A DNA stretch of 64,000 bases from Pectinophora gossypiella (taxonomy: Eukaryota; Arthropoda; Insecta; Lepidoptera; Gelechiidae): positions 3,410,678-3,474,677 of the forward strand of contig NC_065419.1 of the NCBI RefSeq assembly GCF_024362695.1, read 5' to 3'. The position numbers and the translations under genes are program-made. A model generated the notes under the pieces. It did not search any database and was not told where the DNA came from. It saw only the letters and a program-made list of their open reading frames with translations. Shown here piece by piece: positions 10,145 to 20,395 of this stretch. The number at the start of each line of letters is the position of its first letter. Within the stretch, counting starts at the first letter, position 1.

Positions 10145-10306
10145 ATGGGAAAGCTAGAAGGAAAGAGAGGAAGGGGGAGACAAAGAAGAGCTTACATGGA
10201 ACAGATTAAAGAAAAGGTTAACGTCGTGTCTTATAGGGAAGTCAAGGAATTGGCCTTTGATAGACTGGAATGTAAAATGCTACACCGACAAGAGTGTGGC
10301 TCTTAA
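10145..10306 (+). pseudogene. LINE ORF2 C-terminal fragment
   Basis: About 53 codons are open up to a TAA at 10304-10306. The translation contains a basic GKRGRGRQRR stretch, then VSYREVK, and ends in MLHRQECGS. That order is typical of the extreme C-terminus of insect LINE reverse transcriptases. A simple TTGATGATGATGA tail follows at once, as expected for a LINE 3' end. Upstream endonuclease and RT domains are missing, so this is a 5'-truncated dead copy. The ATG at 10145 is internal. Related ends are at 30076-30159 and about 53190-53240. Confidence 0.7.
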
Positions 10307-10376
10307 ATTGATGATGATGAAGGATAAATTACAAAATGCTAATCTAGAAATAAAAGCCTGTCTAAGATGATCACAA

Positions 10377-10560
10377 AAGGAATCTCATTTTACTTTTCGA
10401 CTTCTTAAATTTATGAATTAAGTAACAATGACCGATTTTATTGATGACGTCACAGGACAGTATTTCCATACAAAGTCCAAAGAAAACTTTCGTTTTGACG
10501 TTTCGTAAAAAGTGTCTCATTTGACTGGGTTGTCAAGCCTATTTATGTTTTAAGGTCATA
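10377..10560 (+). repeat. Repeat family J, partial
   Basis: Contains a perfect TGACGTCA at 10445-10452, then 'ttccatacaaa' and 'cgttttgacgtttcgtaaaa'. These blocks recur in the same order at 31365-31630 and 62548-62815. Confidence 0.6.
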
Positions 10561-10791
10561 AGCCCCAAAAGTACTGTTAATATCAAATCGCGAAGGGCTT
10601 ACACCTTACACAATAAAGTTTTACAGACTTTAGAATGATGTGTGTCAACGGTAATAATTCATAAAGGTAAGTATGTATTGGATTGAATTTCGCTTGACTG
10701 CTGTTACCCTTTCATAACATAGCATCACACTATAGGGGTAGGCAGTGGTGTATAATATAAATACCCCCTCCTCGCGTATGTCTAATCTAAT

Positions 10792-10899
10792 CTAGCGTAC
10801 AAGATCCCACTGCTGGGCAAAGGCCTCCCCTTCCTCTTTCCATTTTTCGCGGTCCTGTGCGTATACCGGCCAGTTCCTCCGGCAAGCGCATATGTCTAA
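10792..10899 (-). pseudogene. LINE ORF2 C-terminal fragment
   Basis: On the minus strand this reads an open C-terminus ending NWPVYAQDREKWK...EAFAQQWDLVR and a stop. The pattern 'DR..W....EAF.QQW' is typical of the last residues of a LINE reverse transcriptase. A relative ending EAFAQQGTP lies at 56906-57157. The upstream part is replaced by MITE-X, which inserted at 10897-10899. It is not a functional gene. Confidence 0.65.
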
Positions 10900-11218
10900 G
10901 GGTGCTACCAGACCAATCGATCGATCATCGATCGACAGCATCGATCGATGGTAGAATGGAATAGTCGACGTCGATCGATAGTTTCTACCAGACCAATCGA
11001 TCGACGGCATCGATCGATGGTAGAATGGAATAGTCGACGTCGATCGATAGTTTCTACCAGACCGACGGATCGATTATTGTCATCGCCCGGCAGTCGATCG
11101 ATTACTTAATCGAACAGTATCTGTCGATCAATTAAAGTTACCAGACCAGTCGATCAACTTCGATCGACGATGATCGATGCCTTCGATCGATGATCGATCG
11201 ATTGGTCTGGTAGCACCC
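10900..11218. mobile_element. MITE-X: PIF/Harbinger-like, CGATCGA-rich
   Basis: A perfect 36-bp terminal inverted repeat starts 'gggtgctaccagaccaat' at 10900 and ends with its complement at 11218. A TAA duplication flanks it at 10897-10899 and 11219-11221, the 3-bp TSD typical of PIF/Harbinger-type MITEs. The interior is filled with CGATCGA/TCGATCGAT motifs and a direct ~65-bp duplication containing 'tagaatggaatagtcgacgt'. No transposase frame exists, so it would be non-autonomous. Confidence 0.85.
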
Positions 11219-11363
11219 TAAGCCCCATTATAATAAGGGGCAAGCCTATTGCCATTAACCGGGCACAAATCCTGGAAACCACCTGATGTCAATTATCTAT
11301 AATCCAAACATGAAGTCATAAAATAAAATTCAGTGTTTAGAGTCATGTAAGGCACGCGTTTTC

Positions 11364-11498
11364 TGTACGGTCACGTAATATGTATACACTTTGAAACCAT
11401 GTCATATTAACTTTTTTGACAAATTAAACCGTAAGTCTCATTGAATGTCAAATATGATAGTGCGACAGGGTTCTAAAGTGGGTACATGATTGTACAGA
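11364..11498 (-). repeat. MITE-E copy
   Basis: Starts 'tgtacggtcacgtaatatgt', has 'tttgacaaattaaaccgtaa' inside, and ends 'gggtacatgattgtacag'. It is diverged from the other copies. Confidence 0.8.
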
Positions 11499-11718
11499 GC
11501 TATCATGGACTAATCCTTTCATAGTAGCTCTGTTCTGTTTTGCTATCGGTACGAGGCGTGTCGGCTTCACTGTGGGAATGTCTGTTCGTGAATCGCCCGT
11601 GGCTTATGACAATTTGCATTTTTTTGCCGTCCGTACCGATGGAATCGTTTAGAATTTTGTTTTGTGGTATAAGATAGAAACTGGTTAAGTTTTGTACGTA
11701 ATTAGAGTTTATTTCATA

Positions 11719-11925
11719 AACATAAACATAAACTGCCTATATACGTCGCACTGCTGGGCACAGGCCTCCCCTCAATCAACCGGAGGGGGTTTGGAGCATA
11801 CTCCACCACGCTGCTCCACTGCGGGTTGGTGGAGGTGTTTTTACGGCTAATAGCCGGGACCAACGGCTTAACGTGCCCTCCGAAGCACGGAATCATCTTA
11901 CTTTTTCGGACAACGGAGGTTGTTT
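11719..11925 (-). mobile_element. SINE-B lacking its head
   Basis: Complement of the SINE-B tail and core ('cactgctgggcacaggcctc' to 'cgaagcacggaatcatctta'). It stops at the point where the next, oppositely oriented SINE-B begins, so the two lie head to head. Confidence 0.8.
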
Positions 11926-11934
11926 ATTTCTTGC

Positions 11935-12265
11935 AATGGTGGTGGTCTAGTGGTTAGAGCGTTAGGCTCACGATCTGGAGGTCCGGGTTCGATTCCCGAT
12001 GGGGACATTGTCGAAATCACTTTGTGAGACTGTCCTTTGTTTGGTAAGGACTTCTCTCTGTCATCAATCACCTGATTGTCCGTAAAAGTAAGATGATTCT
12101 GTGCTTCGGAGGGCACGTTAAGCCGTTGGTCCCGGTTATTAGCCGTGAAAACACCTCCACCAACCCGCATTGGAACAGCGTGGTGGAGTATGCTCCATAC
12201 CCCCTCCGGTTGATTGAGGGGAGGCCTGTGCCCAGCAGTGGGACGTATATAGGCTGTTTATGTAT
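11935..12265 (+). mobile_element. SINE-B, near full length
   Basis: Head 'ggtggtctagtggttagagc', box-B-like 'gggttcgattcccg', core 'gtgcttcggagggcacgtta', tail 'cccagcagtgggacgtatat'. It forms a large inverted pair with 11719-11925. Confidence 0.88.
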
Positions 12266-12589
12266 GTGTAAGTATTTAGTAAAAGGTGCATACTTATTTA
12301 ATATAAGAGCGCACGCCAACAAACTGTAATCAGTTTGGCAACATTATTTGTAAAAAATAAATGTACCCTTCTATAAAAAAAAAAACAAATCGCTGCCTGC
12401 TAGTACCTTACACCACAAGAGACCCGCGGGGAGATCGCTCGTCTCAAACGTGTGCTTTCTTTGCGCCAATGTTCTGCGCAGATCGACGCAGACATCGCGT
12501 GCGCAGCTGTGATCTACTGTTTTGGCAGCTCGAAGATATCATCATATTATTATGAGTGTCTGTAAGAATAAGGTACAATGGATATTATT

Positions 12590-12778
12590 ATTTATCCCAA
12601 GTGCAGTTTCCACTAACACAGTTGGCTCGGCCATTATAGACGGCTATACGTTTCATCACTTATCACGTTGGTCAAATAGGAAGCTCGGTGAAGTGTGGGT
12701 ACGTAGTTCATCTTGCTATGGATGTACCTCTGGCTACCCCAAACAGGATACAGTTGTGATCTTATGTTATATGTAACA
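12590..12778 (+). mobile_element. Repeat family K
   Basis: Carries 'gtttccactaacacagttgg', 'cggccattatagacggctat' and 'catcttgctatggatgtacc', ending in a 'cttatgttatatg' tail. Confidence 0.7.
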
Positions 12779-12861
12779 CTATTATTAGTAGTGTGAGTTT
12801 TAGTTTTAGTTTAACATAAGTTTGCTATTATGAGCTTTTGGCGGAAGTCGTCATAATCCCC

Positions 12862-13191
12862 CTTGCATAATCCTGTTTTTCACAGGGTCCGCTAACCTAA
12901 CCTGAAGTTTTGTCAGTTTTTTATAGAAACGGCTGCCTGTCTGACCTTTCAACCCGCGAAGGGAAAACCAGCTCAATACAGGTTAGGGGTCACATACCTC
13001 CGAAAATGAAATGGGAATGTGGGTTTCCTCACGATGTTTTCCTTCACCGCTGAGCACGTGATAATCATTTATGTTCCAAACATGAATTCGAAAACTAATA
13101 CGACAAACATTGGTTTAGGCCTGTGCTGGATTCGAACCTGCGACCACAAAGAGAGAGGCAAGCGTTCTACCAACTGGGCTACCGTGGCTCT
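12862..13191 (-). mobile_element. SINE-C, full length
   Basis: From the tail complement 'atcctgtttttcacagggtc' through 'tgctggattcgaacctgcga' to the tRNA-like head complement 'accaactgggctaccgtggc'. It looks tRNA-like, but the arms do not form a proper acceptor stem. Confidence 0.88.
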
Positions 13192-13245
13192 TCCTCTCTT
13201 CTTCTAGCCTTTCTCGGAAGTAACCAAGGGGTTTATTTTTCTTCT

Positions 13246-13330
13246 CTCGTGTGGGTTGTGAAATCGATGACCGACCTCGTTAACCGAAAATTGCTGGTAG
13301 TCTGATACGTAATGACTACATACTTACTTA
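13246..13330 (-). mobile_element. SINE-A tail fragment, diverged
   Basis: Contains 'tctcgtgtgggttgtgaaat' and 'cctcgttaacc', followed by a remnant near 'gtaatgactacatacttact'. Confidence 0.55.
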
Positions 13331-13370
13331 AGAACAATTTCTTAATTTGTAGTCTTAAGTAAGTAAGTAG

Positions 13371-13637
13371 AGGAGCTCGGTGGCGCAGCGGTAAACGCGC
13401 TCGGTCTGCGATTGTTGAAGTTAAGCAACTTTCGCAAAGGCCAAAAAAAGTTTTCATCTCGAGCTCCTCCGTGCTTCGGAAGGCAAGTTAAGCCGTTGGT
13501 CCCGGCTGCATTAGCAGTCGTTAATAACCATCAATCCGCACTGGGCCCGCGTGATAGTTTAAGGCCCGATCTCCGTATCCATCCAGGAAGGCCCGTGCCC
13601 CAGCAGTGGGGACGTTAATGGGCCGATGATGATGAAG
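13371..13637 (+). mobile_element. SINE-M (tRNA/5S-like head), partly deleted
   Basis: Head 'gagctcggtggcgcagcggt' followed by 5S-like 'ttgaagttaagcaactttcg'. The 5S box-C-like block of the other copy (30959-31252) is deleted here. The shared core 'ggcaagttaagccgttggtc' and tail 'gccccagcagtggggacgtt' end in GATGATGATGA. A short 'aagtaagta' repeat flanks it. Confidence 0.82.
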
Positions 13638-13815
13638 TAAGTAATTATGTAGACTTAAGAAAAATGTGTTAAGTAAGTATGTAGTCGTTACATTTACGTA
13701 CCCACACAAGTACAAGACATAAATAAAACATCTCCTCCAACACGTCACATCGAGGCGAGGTGCTCTACAAGCTGACAGCATCACTACCACAGCTATCTCT
13801 ATGTAGAGAGGCAAT

Positions 13816-14125
13816 GGCCCCGATTCCTGCAGACACCTCCTAATTTTATTTTAAGTTATACCCGTCATTTTCTTATCCGCCGAAAAGGAAAGCGACGGAT
13901 GATTGTCAACAAGTTAATTTTATAACGAAATAATAACCCGTCCGAATAAAATCGGCATCTCGCTGGTATGCAATCCGTTTGACGTGCTGTCTACTTAAAT
14001 AAAATTGACGTGTGTTCTCTAAATTTTATGCCTGTCGATTACGCGTCCCTTTGTTTTTCAATGGATAAGAAAATGACAGGTATAACTTAAAATAAAATTA
14101 TATGGCGTCTGCAGGAACTAGCACC
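13816..14125. repeat. MITE-Q copy
   Basis: The terminal arms 'ggccccgattcctgcagaca' and the inverted 'gtctgcaggaactagcacc' enclose long inverted subterminal DNA ('ttttattttaagttataccc' against 'ggtataacttaaaataaaat'). Other copies are at 28600-28949, 42341-42716 and, internally deleted, 49298-49429 and 51740-51871. Confidence 0.82.
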
Positions 14126-15140
14126 AATGTCTGCCGTGGTCGTTTACCGTGGTAAGCAAACTCTTAAGACAGATTATTCGCAAGAATTTCAGAGAAATAT
14201 ATTCTTGTTTCAATACTTTTTAGAGCGCGATTTAGTTGGGTTTTAGTTTTTAAACTTACTTATATTTTTTGTGATTATATTAACATTCATTTTTTGGCCG
14301 TATAAATGGTAAGCACTGAAAGCTAGACTGGATCTATCTACTCCGCTTCAATTTCATCAGTCGTCGCGTGATCATGGCACTTGCAACAGTGTTGAAATAT
14401 CGGGAGTCACATATCCCTGACAATAACGCGTTAAGAACCCGGTGATATGCTTTTTAATTATGTTAATAACAGCGTAAACCTCAAACAATGTATAAACACT
14501 TTTTATTGTTTATATTTTTATTGTATTATTATTTTTTGTCTTTATTAGTAAGTATAATTGTTCTTGTAATTTCATAAGATTTGTACGCGTATGTAGGTAT
14601 GTCTATCTGTAGTATTATACACTGTATGTCTCCTTATCACGTAGGTCAGCTGGAAGAAATCTCTTTTTTAGAGATAAGCTTACCTGTACTGTCTGATTTT
14701 TTTGTGTGTTTCTTACTGTGTTCTATTGTGTACAAATAAAAAAATAATAATAAACACTGAAAGCGTATAAATCAGCCGCATATTGATGTATTCAGATTAT
14801 GAAAGTAAAAAATAGAAATTTCAATAAGACTGTCGAAATACTTACAAGATTATAGACGTGATATAATAGTTAAGTTAATGAAAGCTTAGAAATGCCCTTT
14901 CACATATCACGTAGCGGACATAATTAGGCTCATACGGTGTGGTCACGCTAAAAAAAAATACCTATACAGCCTTCGTAAGAATGTTTGTCGCCAACGGGCT
15001 TTCTCACGGGGCGATACTTGTATTACGGTTAAAATGTGGATTGAGTTGTGTTATATCTCATAATGACGTATACATTACTTTGCTTATTATTTTTACCCGA
15101 CTATGGCGAAGCAAAAGGAGGGTTATGTGTTTAACCTCTA
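14126..15140. other. No gene seen
   Basis: AT-rich. 14290-14460 includes 'gcaacagtgttgaaatatcg', which I recall as part of widespread lepidopteran repeats. A LINE-like 3' end with AATAAA-type runs lies near 14690-14755. No coding evidence. Confidence 0.45.
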
Positions 15141-15336
15141 TACAGGGTGTTAGTGACATTGTAACGAATACTGAGGGGTAAGTGTCAGACCGTGATTCTG
15201 AGTTAATATCATTTTAATTTATTATCAATTCTATACTTTTGCGATGGAAAATTCCAATTGATATTAACTTAGAATAATGAGCTAAATCATCCCCCTCAGT
15301 ATTTGTTACGATGTCACTTACACCTTGCATAAGTAC
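15141..15336. repeat. MITE-G copy
   Basis: Left arm 'tacagggtgttagtgacatt', right arm 'acgatgtcacttacacc'. Long inverted arms carry 'attctgagttaatatca' and 'gatattaacttagaat'. Confidence 0.8.
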
Positions 15337-15356
15337 ATACAAGTAGCCATACAAGT

Positions 15357-15590
15357 AGATAGGGCGTTAGTGACATCGTAACAAATACTGAGGGGGATGA
15401 TTCTTCAGACCATGATTCAGAGTTGATATCAAGTGGATTTTCCTGTTGGAAAATTAATGTCAATTTTAGTGTTTTTAAATTATTTTTCGGTCCATACTTT
15501 TTTGCGACGGAAAATTCCATTTGATATCAACTCAGAATCATGGTCTGAATCATGCCTTAAAGTTTTCGTTACGGTTAGCCTATACACTCC
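15357..15590. repeat. MITE-G copy, adjacent
   Basis: Left arm 'agggcgttagtgacatcgta' and 'gaccatgattcagagttgat'; right arm 'gatatcaactcagaatcatg'. It lies only ~20 bp from the preceding MITE-G. Confidence 0.8.
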
Positions 15591-15803
15591 CGCGCAGCAA
15601 TGTACATAATCCACTAACGCATTGTACTCTCAAAGTTCACACAGGTCAGTCGGCTGATTACAGGTTACGTCGGACAATATTTTAGCCGTTTGATATTGAT
15701 TTCTCCGTTTACTCTGTCCACCCCGCGGCGGTTAGAAAGGCGCGACTATGCGTTAAGGTGTGAATGGCGGGGGTCGGGTAACGGGTAATTAGTAATTCGA
15801 TGG

Positions 15804-15955
15804 TGTACAGTCATGCATGAGCAATATAATGTACCGACTTTAGGACTCTGTCGCACAAACATATTTGACATCTAGTGAGACTTACAGTTCAAATTGTCAA
15901 AAAAGTTAATGTGACACGGTACCAAAGTGTATACATATTAATGCTCGTGACCGTA
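15804..15955 (+). repeat. MITE-E copy
   Basis: Starts 'tgtacagtcatgcatgagca' and ends 'taatgctcgtgaccgta'. The imperfect terminal inverted repeats pair tacagtcatgagca with tacggtcacgagca. Confidence 0.82.
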
Positions 15956-16420
15956 AATGTTATGCTTATGGGTTAATGTCTGAAGTTTAAAGTTTTTTTT
16001 TAATGATACTTACCTAGTTTGGGTTTGTGGGTGTAGCTAATACTCGTACGAATAAGTAGGTATTTGTATCTGCCCAAGTATCCAGCTGAGGAAATCCTAC
16101 TACTTACAATACTTTGTACCTTATTCAAGTCAAAAAAAGATAGGTTCTTTAAATCATACCAAGTAGCCAGCTGTGGCAAATCGTAAGTACAATCAAAGAG
16201 CAAAAGTGCAGTAGGTGAGTCCAGCGAATTATTTGTAATAAGTGGTGAAATTATGAACCATTAGTTGTCATAATTATAAAATTTATATTTTTGTAGGTGT
16301 TTTTGTGGTCTATTACAGAAACGACATGTAACCAGAAGGACTTAAGTGCAACTAGTTAATTTATTACAGCAAGAAACTGATTGGACTTTTGCACCTTATC
16401 GTACCTTATTCACGTAAATA
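15956..16420. other. No gene seen
   Basis: AT-rich intergenic sequence. No recognised element. Confidence 0.45.
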
Positions 16421-16541
16421 CGGCCTCTGTGGTCCAGTGGTTGAGCGTTGGGCTCACGATCCGGAGGTACCGGGTTCGAATACCGATGGGGACACATCAC
16501 AAAAATCACTTTGTGATGTATTTTGGTTGGGACATTACGCG
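16421..16541 (+). mobile_element. SINE-A 5' fragment
   Basis: Head 'ggcctctgtggtccagtggt' with box-B-like 'gggttcgaataccgatgggg', truncated after 'ttggttgggacattacg'. Core and tail are missing. Confidence 0.78.
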
Positions 16542-16888
16542 ACTTTAAACATAGCTGTCGAGGAGTGGGTGTTACTTAGGTACGTACTTATACATATACT
16601 GTACACCTCTGCCACCCCCATCGGCGAAACAGGAGTGATGCTATGTCATGATATTAATTCAGACATCCGTTATAGTATAACCGAGTAAAGATGCTAATTT
16701 AACTTGTGGTTCCGACTCACAAAACATGGCTGTCAAAACTGTAAATCACAGCACGGCACTACTTTCGTGCGCACGCGATTATTTTGTAGCTTATTATAAT
16801 AATATAGGTACCTAGTGGCAATTATGACAAAAAAACAATGTTAACGACCAGATAACCTCAGCGGTGATGTACACGTGTTTTGACACAG
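16542..16888. other. No gene seen
   Basis: Contains a weak family K-like segment near 16560-16650. Otherwise featureless. Confidence 0.4.
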
Positions 16889-16905
16889 ATGGTTGGTTGA
16901 AGAAA

Positions 16906-17222
16906 CCCTCCCACAGCCATACAGCCTCCGTGGTCTAGTGGTAATAGCGTTCGATTCCCGACGGGGACATTGTCGAAATCACTTTGTGAGACTGTCCTTT
17001 GTTTGGTAAGGACTTTTCAGGCTTGAAACACCTGATTGTCCGAAAAAGTAAGTGCTTCGGAGGGCACGTTAAGCCGTTGGTCCCGGCTATTAGCCGTAAA
17101 AACACCACCAACCCGCAGTGGAGCAGCGTGGAGGAGTATGCTCCATACCCTCTCCGGTTGATTGAGGGGAGGCCTGTGCCCAGCAGTGGGACGTATATAG
17201 GCTATTTATGTTATGTTATGTT
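16906..17222 (+). mobile_element. SINE-B with 17-bp TSD
   Basis: A perfect duplication 'atggttggttgaagaaa' flanks it at 16889-16905 and 17223-17239. The head has lost part of its anticodon region. The core 'gtgcttcggagggcacgtta' and tail 'cccagcagtgggacgtatat' are intact. Confidence 0.9.
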
Positions 17223-17259
17223 ATGGTTGGTTGAAGAAATCGCTTAAAGCAATACCTAG

Positions 17260-17395
17260 GGTGGTATTAATAAACTAATCTCAGCTTCGAGACTGCCCTC
17301 AAGATCATGTCAATGTGACAGTTCTTATATAAAAACAGGGACTTGAGCATGATCTTGAGGGTAGTCTCAGCTGAGATTAGTTTATTAATACCACC
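17260..17395. repeat. MITE-H with 5-bp TSD
   Basis: Terminal arms 'ggtggtattaataaactaat' and its complement extend inward through 'ctcagctgagac/tctcagctgag' and 'gatcatg'. 'cctag' flanks both sides (17255-17259 and 17396-17400). A second copy is at 59999-60132. Confidence 0.85.
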
Positions 17396-17414
17396 CCTAG
17401 AGCCGCCAACAGCC

Positions 17415-17580
17415 ATGTAAATACGGGCTGTAGTTACATCGTAACGAATACTGAGAGGGATGATTCAGACCACGATTCTGAGTTAATATCAAGTGGCATT
17501 TTTCGTCGCAAAATTCATGATTTTTTTTTATATTTTTTAAATTATTTTAAATTCTATACTTTTACGATGTAAAATAGTCA
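17415..17580 (+). repeat. MITE-G partial copy
   Basis: Contains 'catcgtaacgaatactgaga' and 'gattctgagttaatatcaag'. The right arm is largely lost. Confidence 0.65.
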
Positions 17581-17770
17581 AATCAGTTACTTTTTACTAA
17601 AAGTCAAAACAAGTCGTACTTATTATTACCTACATTTTTCTTCTGTAAAATTCATAAATAAGTTAAATAGAAAAAGAAAATGTTTTTGTCACCTTTACAT
17701 CTGTCTTTATTAAGTAGTCAGAATTTCTGAATTTATCTTTGACCCAGGAAACTACCCAATTCGACCACGG
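17581..17770 (-). repeat. Repeat family J, minus strand
   Basis: Complement of the family J blocks: 'gtcaaatcagttacttttta' at the left and 'acatctgtctttattaagta' then 'atttatctttgacccagg' at the right, as at 62548-62815. Confidence 0.65.
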
Positions 17771-18703
17771 CTCTTCTAAACATTACCTACTATTCAGAAG
17801 AATTTTATTTCAGAGCAATATTTTCGTGTTTCATACTTTTTGGAGCGTGAATTATAAGTATTTATAAGTCGTTTTTTTAGCTTTTGGGGACTAGCCAAAG
17901 TTATCGCCTACAAGTTTCGGTTTCTCAAATTAAGCATCCAGTTACGCAGAGCATCGTTAACAACCAGCTACACAGATTTACTGTCGATGTTATACCGATA
18001 ATATTTCGATAATGTTCCAATAAATGGATACCGTGATTTGTGTTTCCGCTACCGGTTTTAGCTAGTAGTTATGACTTGTTAAACTTGTAATTAAAATATT
18101 AATTTTAGGATGGACCAAGTGGTGTTTTGGTGTATTTGATTTAGTGCTGCGTCTGTTGTGTGGAGACGGGTGGAAATGGAATCGAATTTTATAGAATAGA
18201 AATTGTTTATTATAAAAGGACGACACAAAAAAAAAATCAATAACATCACTTAAAATAAGAGTAAAGGGTCTTTTAGTCTTCTTAGTTAAGAGTCTTTTTG
18301 TAATTATTTATTTTTATTTTGGTGCAATAAAATGTATTTGTATTGTATTGTATTGCAAAATTTTCATGAAACAATTAAGTACAACAAAGCAAAAAGGATA
18401 TTCGTCAAAATCATCATACGGCGGTGGTGGACGTCCTGAGATAATAGGGCCTCATTCAGTGTAGGGAGCGCTGGTTATTATAATAAAACCCCACACAAAT
18501 AATTGAATGAACTGTATTACTTAGGATATTATATTAAACTACAAGATCCAAACACTGAGACGCGTTGGTTTGCTCGCGCTAGAGATGTGACTGACCATAA
18601 ATGGTAGACTATTAGGTATGTACCATACATTCAGCACAAGTCGCGGCGTGTACCACGACGCAAGATTGATTTTCAATACAAGATTTGAATTAAAATAATG
18701 TTA
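17771..18703. other. No gene seen
   Basis: AT-rich. A possible retroposon 3' end with 'tggtgcaataaaatgtattt' and TATTG repeats lies near 18287-18360. No coding support. Confidence 0.45.
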
Positions 18704-18971
18704 TCCCTCCGTGGTCCAGTAGTTGAGTGTTGAGCTCTCCGGGTGGGGACAAAAAAATGTGAGCCCTGGTTTGGTTACGACATTACGACTTCACCCGATT
18801 ATCCGAGAGATGTTCATGAGATCCGTGCTTCGGAAGGCACGTTAAGCTGTTGGTCCCGGTTACTACTTACTGATGTAAGCACGTAGTTATATGAGTCATG
18901 TTAGGTGCCTTTAGCGGCTTAATAATAACCCTGAGTGAGTTAGTGAGGTTGGTAATCCACCTCACAACCCT
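18704..18971 (+). mobile_element. SINE-A, internally deleted
   Basis: Head 'ccctccgtggtccagtagtt' lacks the anticodon/box-B segment. The core 'gtgcttcggaaggcacgtta' and the tail up to 'gtaatccacctcacaaccct' are present. Confidence 0.75.
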
Positions 18972-19065
18972 GAGGTATCTGAGTAAAACTAACCGTCCGT
19001 TTCCTAAAATGGCCCTAATCCCAAACATACCATACATCATGGTCCATAATGATGGTGGTCGTCGT

Positions 19066-19180
19066 GATAAGATAGCTTGTATGCCTGATGTCTCGCGGCG
19101 GGCGTGTGAACGGCCCGCGGCGCGTGCGCATAACGCCGCACGAACATTCGTTCTTAATGTACAGCTCTGTGTAATGCTGG
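19066..19180 (+). repeat. Repeat family N
   Basis: 'gcgtgtgaacggcccgcggc' followed by 'gtgcgcata' and 'taatgtacagctct' recurs at 20025-20090. Locally palindromic and GC-rich. Confidence 0.5.
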
Positions 19181-19229
19181 TTTGATTGAATATATGTTGA
19201 AAGCTGTATCCTGGTTACAGCCTTGTTAC

Positions 19230-19562
19230 TAGCGTCATCCAGTTTTCACAGGGTCCGCTTACCAAACCTAGATATTTGACGGGTCCGGTTTTTACAGAAG
19301 CGACTGCCTGTCTGACCTTCCAACCCGCGAAGGGAAACCAGCCCAATACAGGTTAGGTCACATACCTCTGAAACGCATTTCTGGGGTATGTGGGTTTCCT
19401 CATGATGTTTTCCTTCACCGTTGGGCACGTGATAATCATTTCATCCAAACATGAATTCGAAAAAGGATTGTGATAACCATAAGTTTAGGCCCGTGCTGGA
19501 TTCGAACCTGCGACTTTACAGTGAGAGCCAAGCGTTCTTCCAACTGTCCCTCTACGGCTCCC
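19230..19562 (-). mobile_element. SINE-C, full length
   Basis: Tail complement 'catccagttttcacagggtc', body 'gttgggcacgtgataatcat', head complement 'gctggattcgaacctgcgac'. Confidence 0.87.
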
Positions 19563-19594
19563 TCCTGGTTAAAAAAATATACCTTAGATTCGGC

Positions 19595-19692
19595 GCAAAA
19601 GGGCCATCAACCCTGTGGCTGTAGCGCGCTAAAAACCGGACCTGTCAAATCTTCAGGTTAGGTACGGACCCTGTGAAAATGCTGGGAAAACG
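19595..19692 (+). mobile_element. SINE-C tail fragment
   Basis: 'aaaccggacctgtcaaatct' and 'tcaggttaggtacggaccct' belong to the SINE-C 3' end. The body is absent. Confidence 0.6.
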
Positions 19693-19829
19693 ATGATGAT
19701 CTTTGAGAAAAACGGAAAAGATTGCTCATATAAGATATTTGAAAAAAAAAAAAAAAAAAACTTTAGAGTGAGGTTGTATGCTTTCTAACATGATGGCCTC
19801 ATCATCAATCACCTATTCAGAGTGAAGTT

Positions 19830-20090
19830 ATGTGTGTATGAATATGTCTTCTAGAGCACGTTGAACGTTGAACAGAGGTACTCGTAGGGAAAAGGAGTGC
19901 AAAATATGAAAACACCGCACGCAATGGTTCACCGCCGACCGTTACCTGGTGGTGTCCTGGTATGCCTGCCGGCAAACGGTCCAGGTTCGATTCCCGGCCG
20001 TTTGGCCAAGTCGTGAAGGCTCTGCGGCGTGTGAACGGCCCGCGGCGTGTGCGCATACCACGAACACGAACGTTTGTAATGTAGAGCTCT
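19830..20090 (+). mobile_element. tRNA-headed repeat joined to family N
   Basis: 19945-20000 looks like a decayed tRNA head ('ggtccaggttcgattcccgg'), followed by family N ('gcgtgtgaacggcccgcggc'). It is probably another SINE. No real tRNA cloverleaf is intact. Confidence 0.45.
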
Positions 20091-20195
20091 ATATTAATGT
20101 TGTTGATTTTATTTTAATACTGAACGTAATTGTTGATGGGACGGTTACATTCAAAGTAAGTACTTTAAATTATTTGGAGTCTTCTCGAGGGCGGT

Positions 20196-20300
20196 TACAA
20201 AGGCACATCGAAGCAATTCATCTAAGACACCAATATTGCTATTTGACATTAGTTGATGATATTGCGCACTTTATACGAATTTGCAATATTGCTTTTTTAA
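20196..20300 (+). repeat. MITE-F copy, incomplete
   Basis: Left arm 'cacatcgaagcaattcatct' and inner inverted blocks 'caatattgctatttgacatt' against 'aatttgcaatattgc'. The right terminal arm is lost. Confidence 0.65.
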
Positions 20301-20317
20301 CCCGAGACCTTCAATCT

Positions 20318-20395
20318 TTTGTTTTTGACGTGACTTATCGTAGATTTACTGCATATGGCATTAATTACTTTGTTCTCACCCGGTACAAATAACTA
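20318..20395 (-). mobile_element. LINE-D 3' fragment
   Basis: 'ttttgacgtgacttatcgta' to 'tctcacccggtac' is a diverged LINE-D 3' end on the minus strand. Confidence 0.65.

Larger units (their letters stand above)
10720..11345. repeat. Repeat family S, interrupted
   Basis: 10720-10790 ('acataggcatcacacta'-like, 'ggggtaggcag') and 11222-11345 ('ggggcaagcctattgccatt', 'cctggaaaccacctgatgtc') resemble one family S copy. A LINE ORF fragment and MITE-X lie between. Confidence 0.5.
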
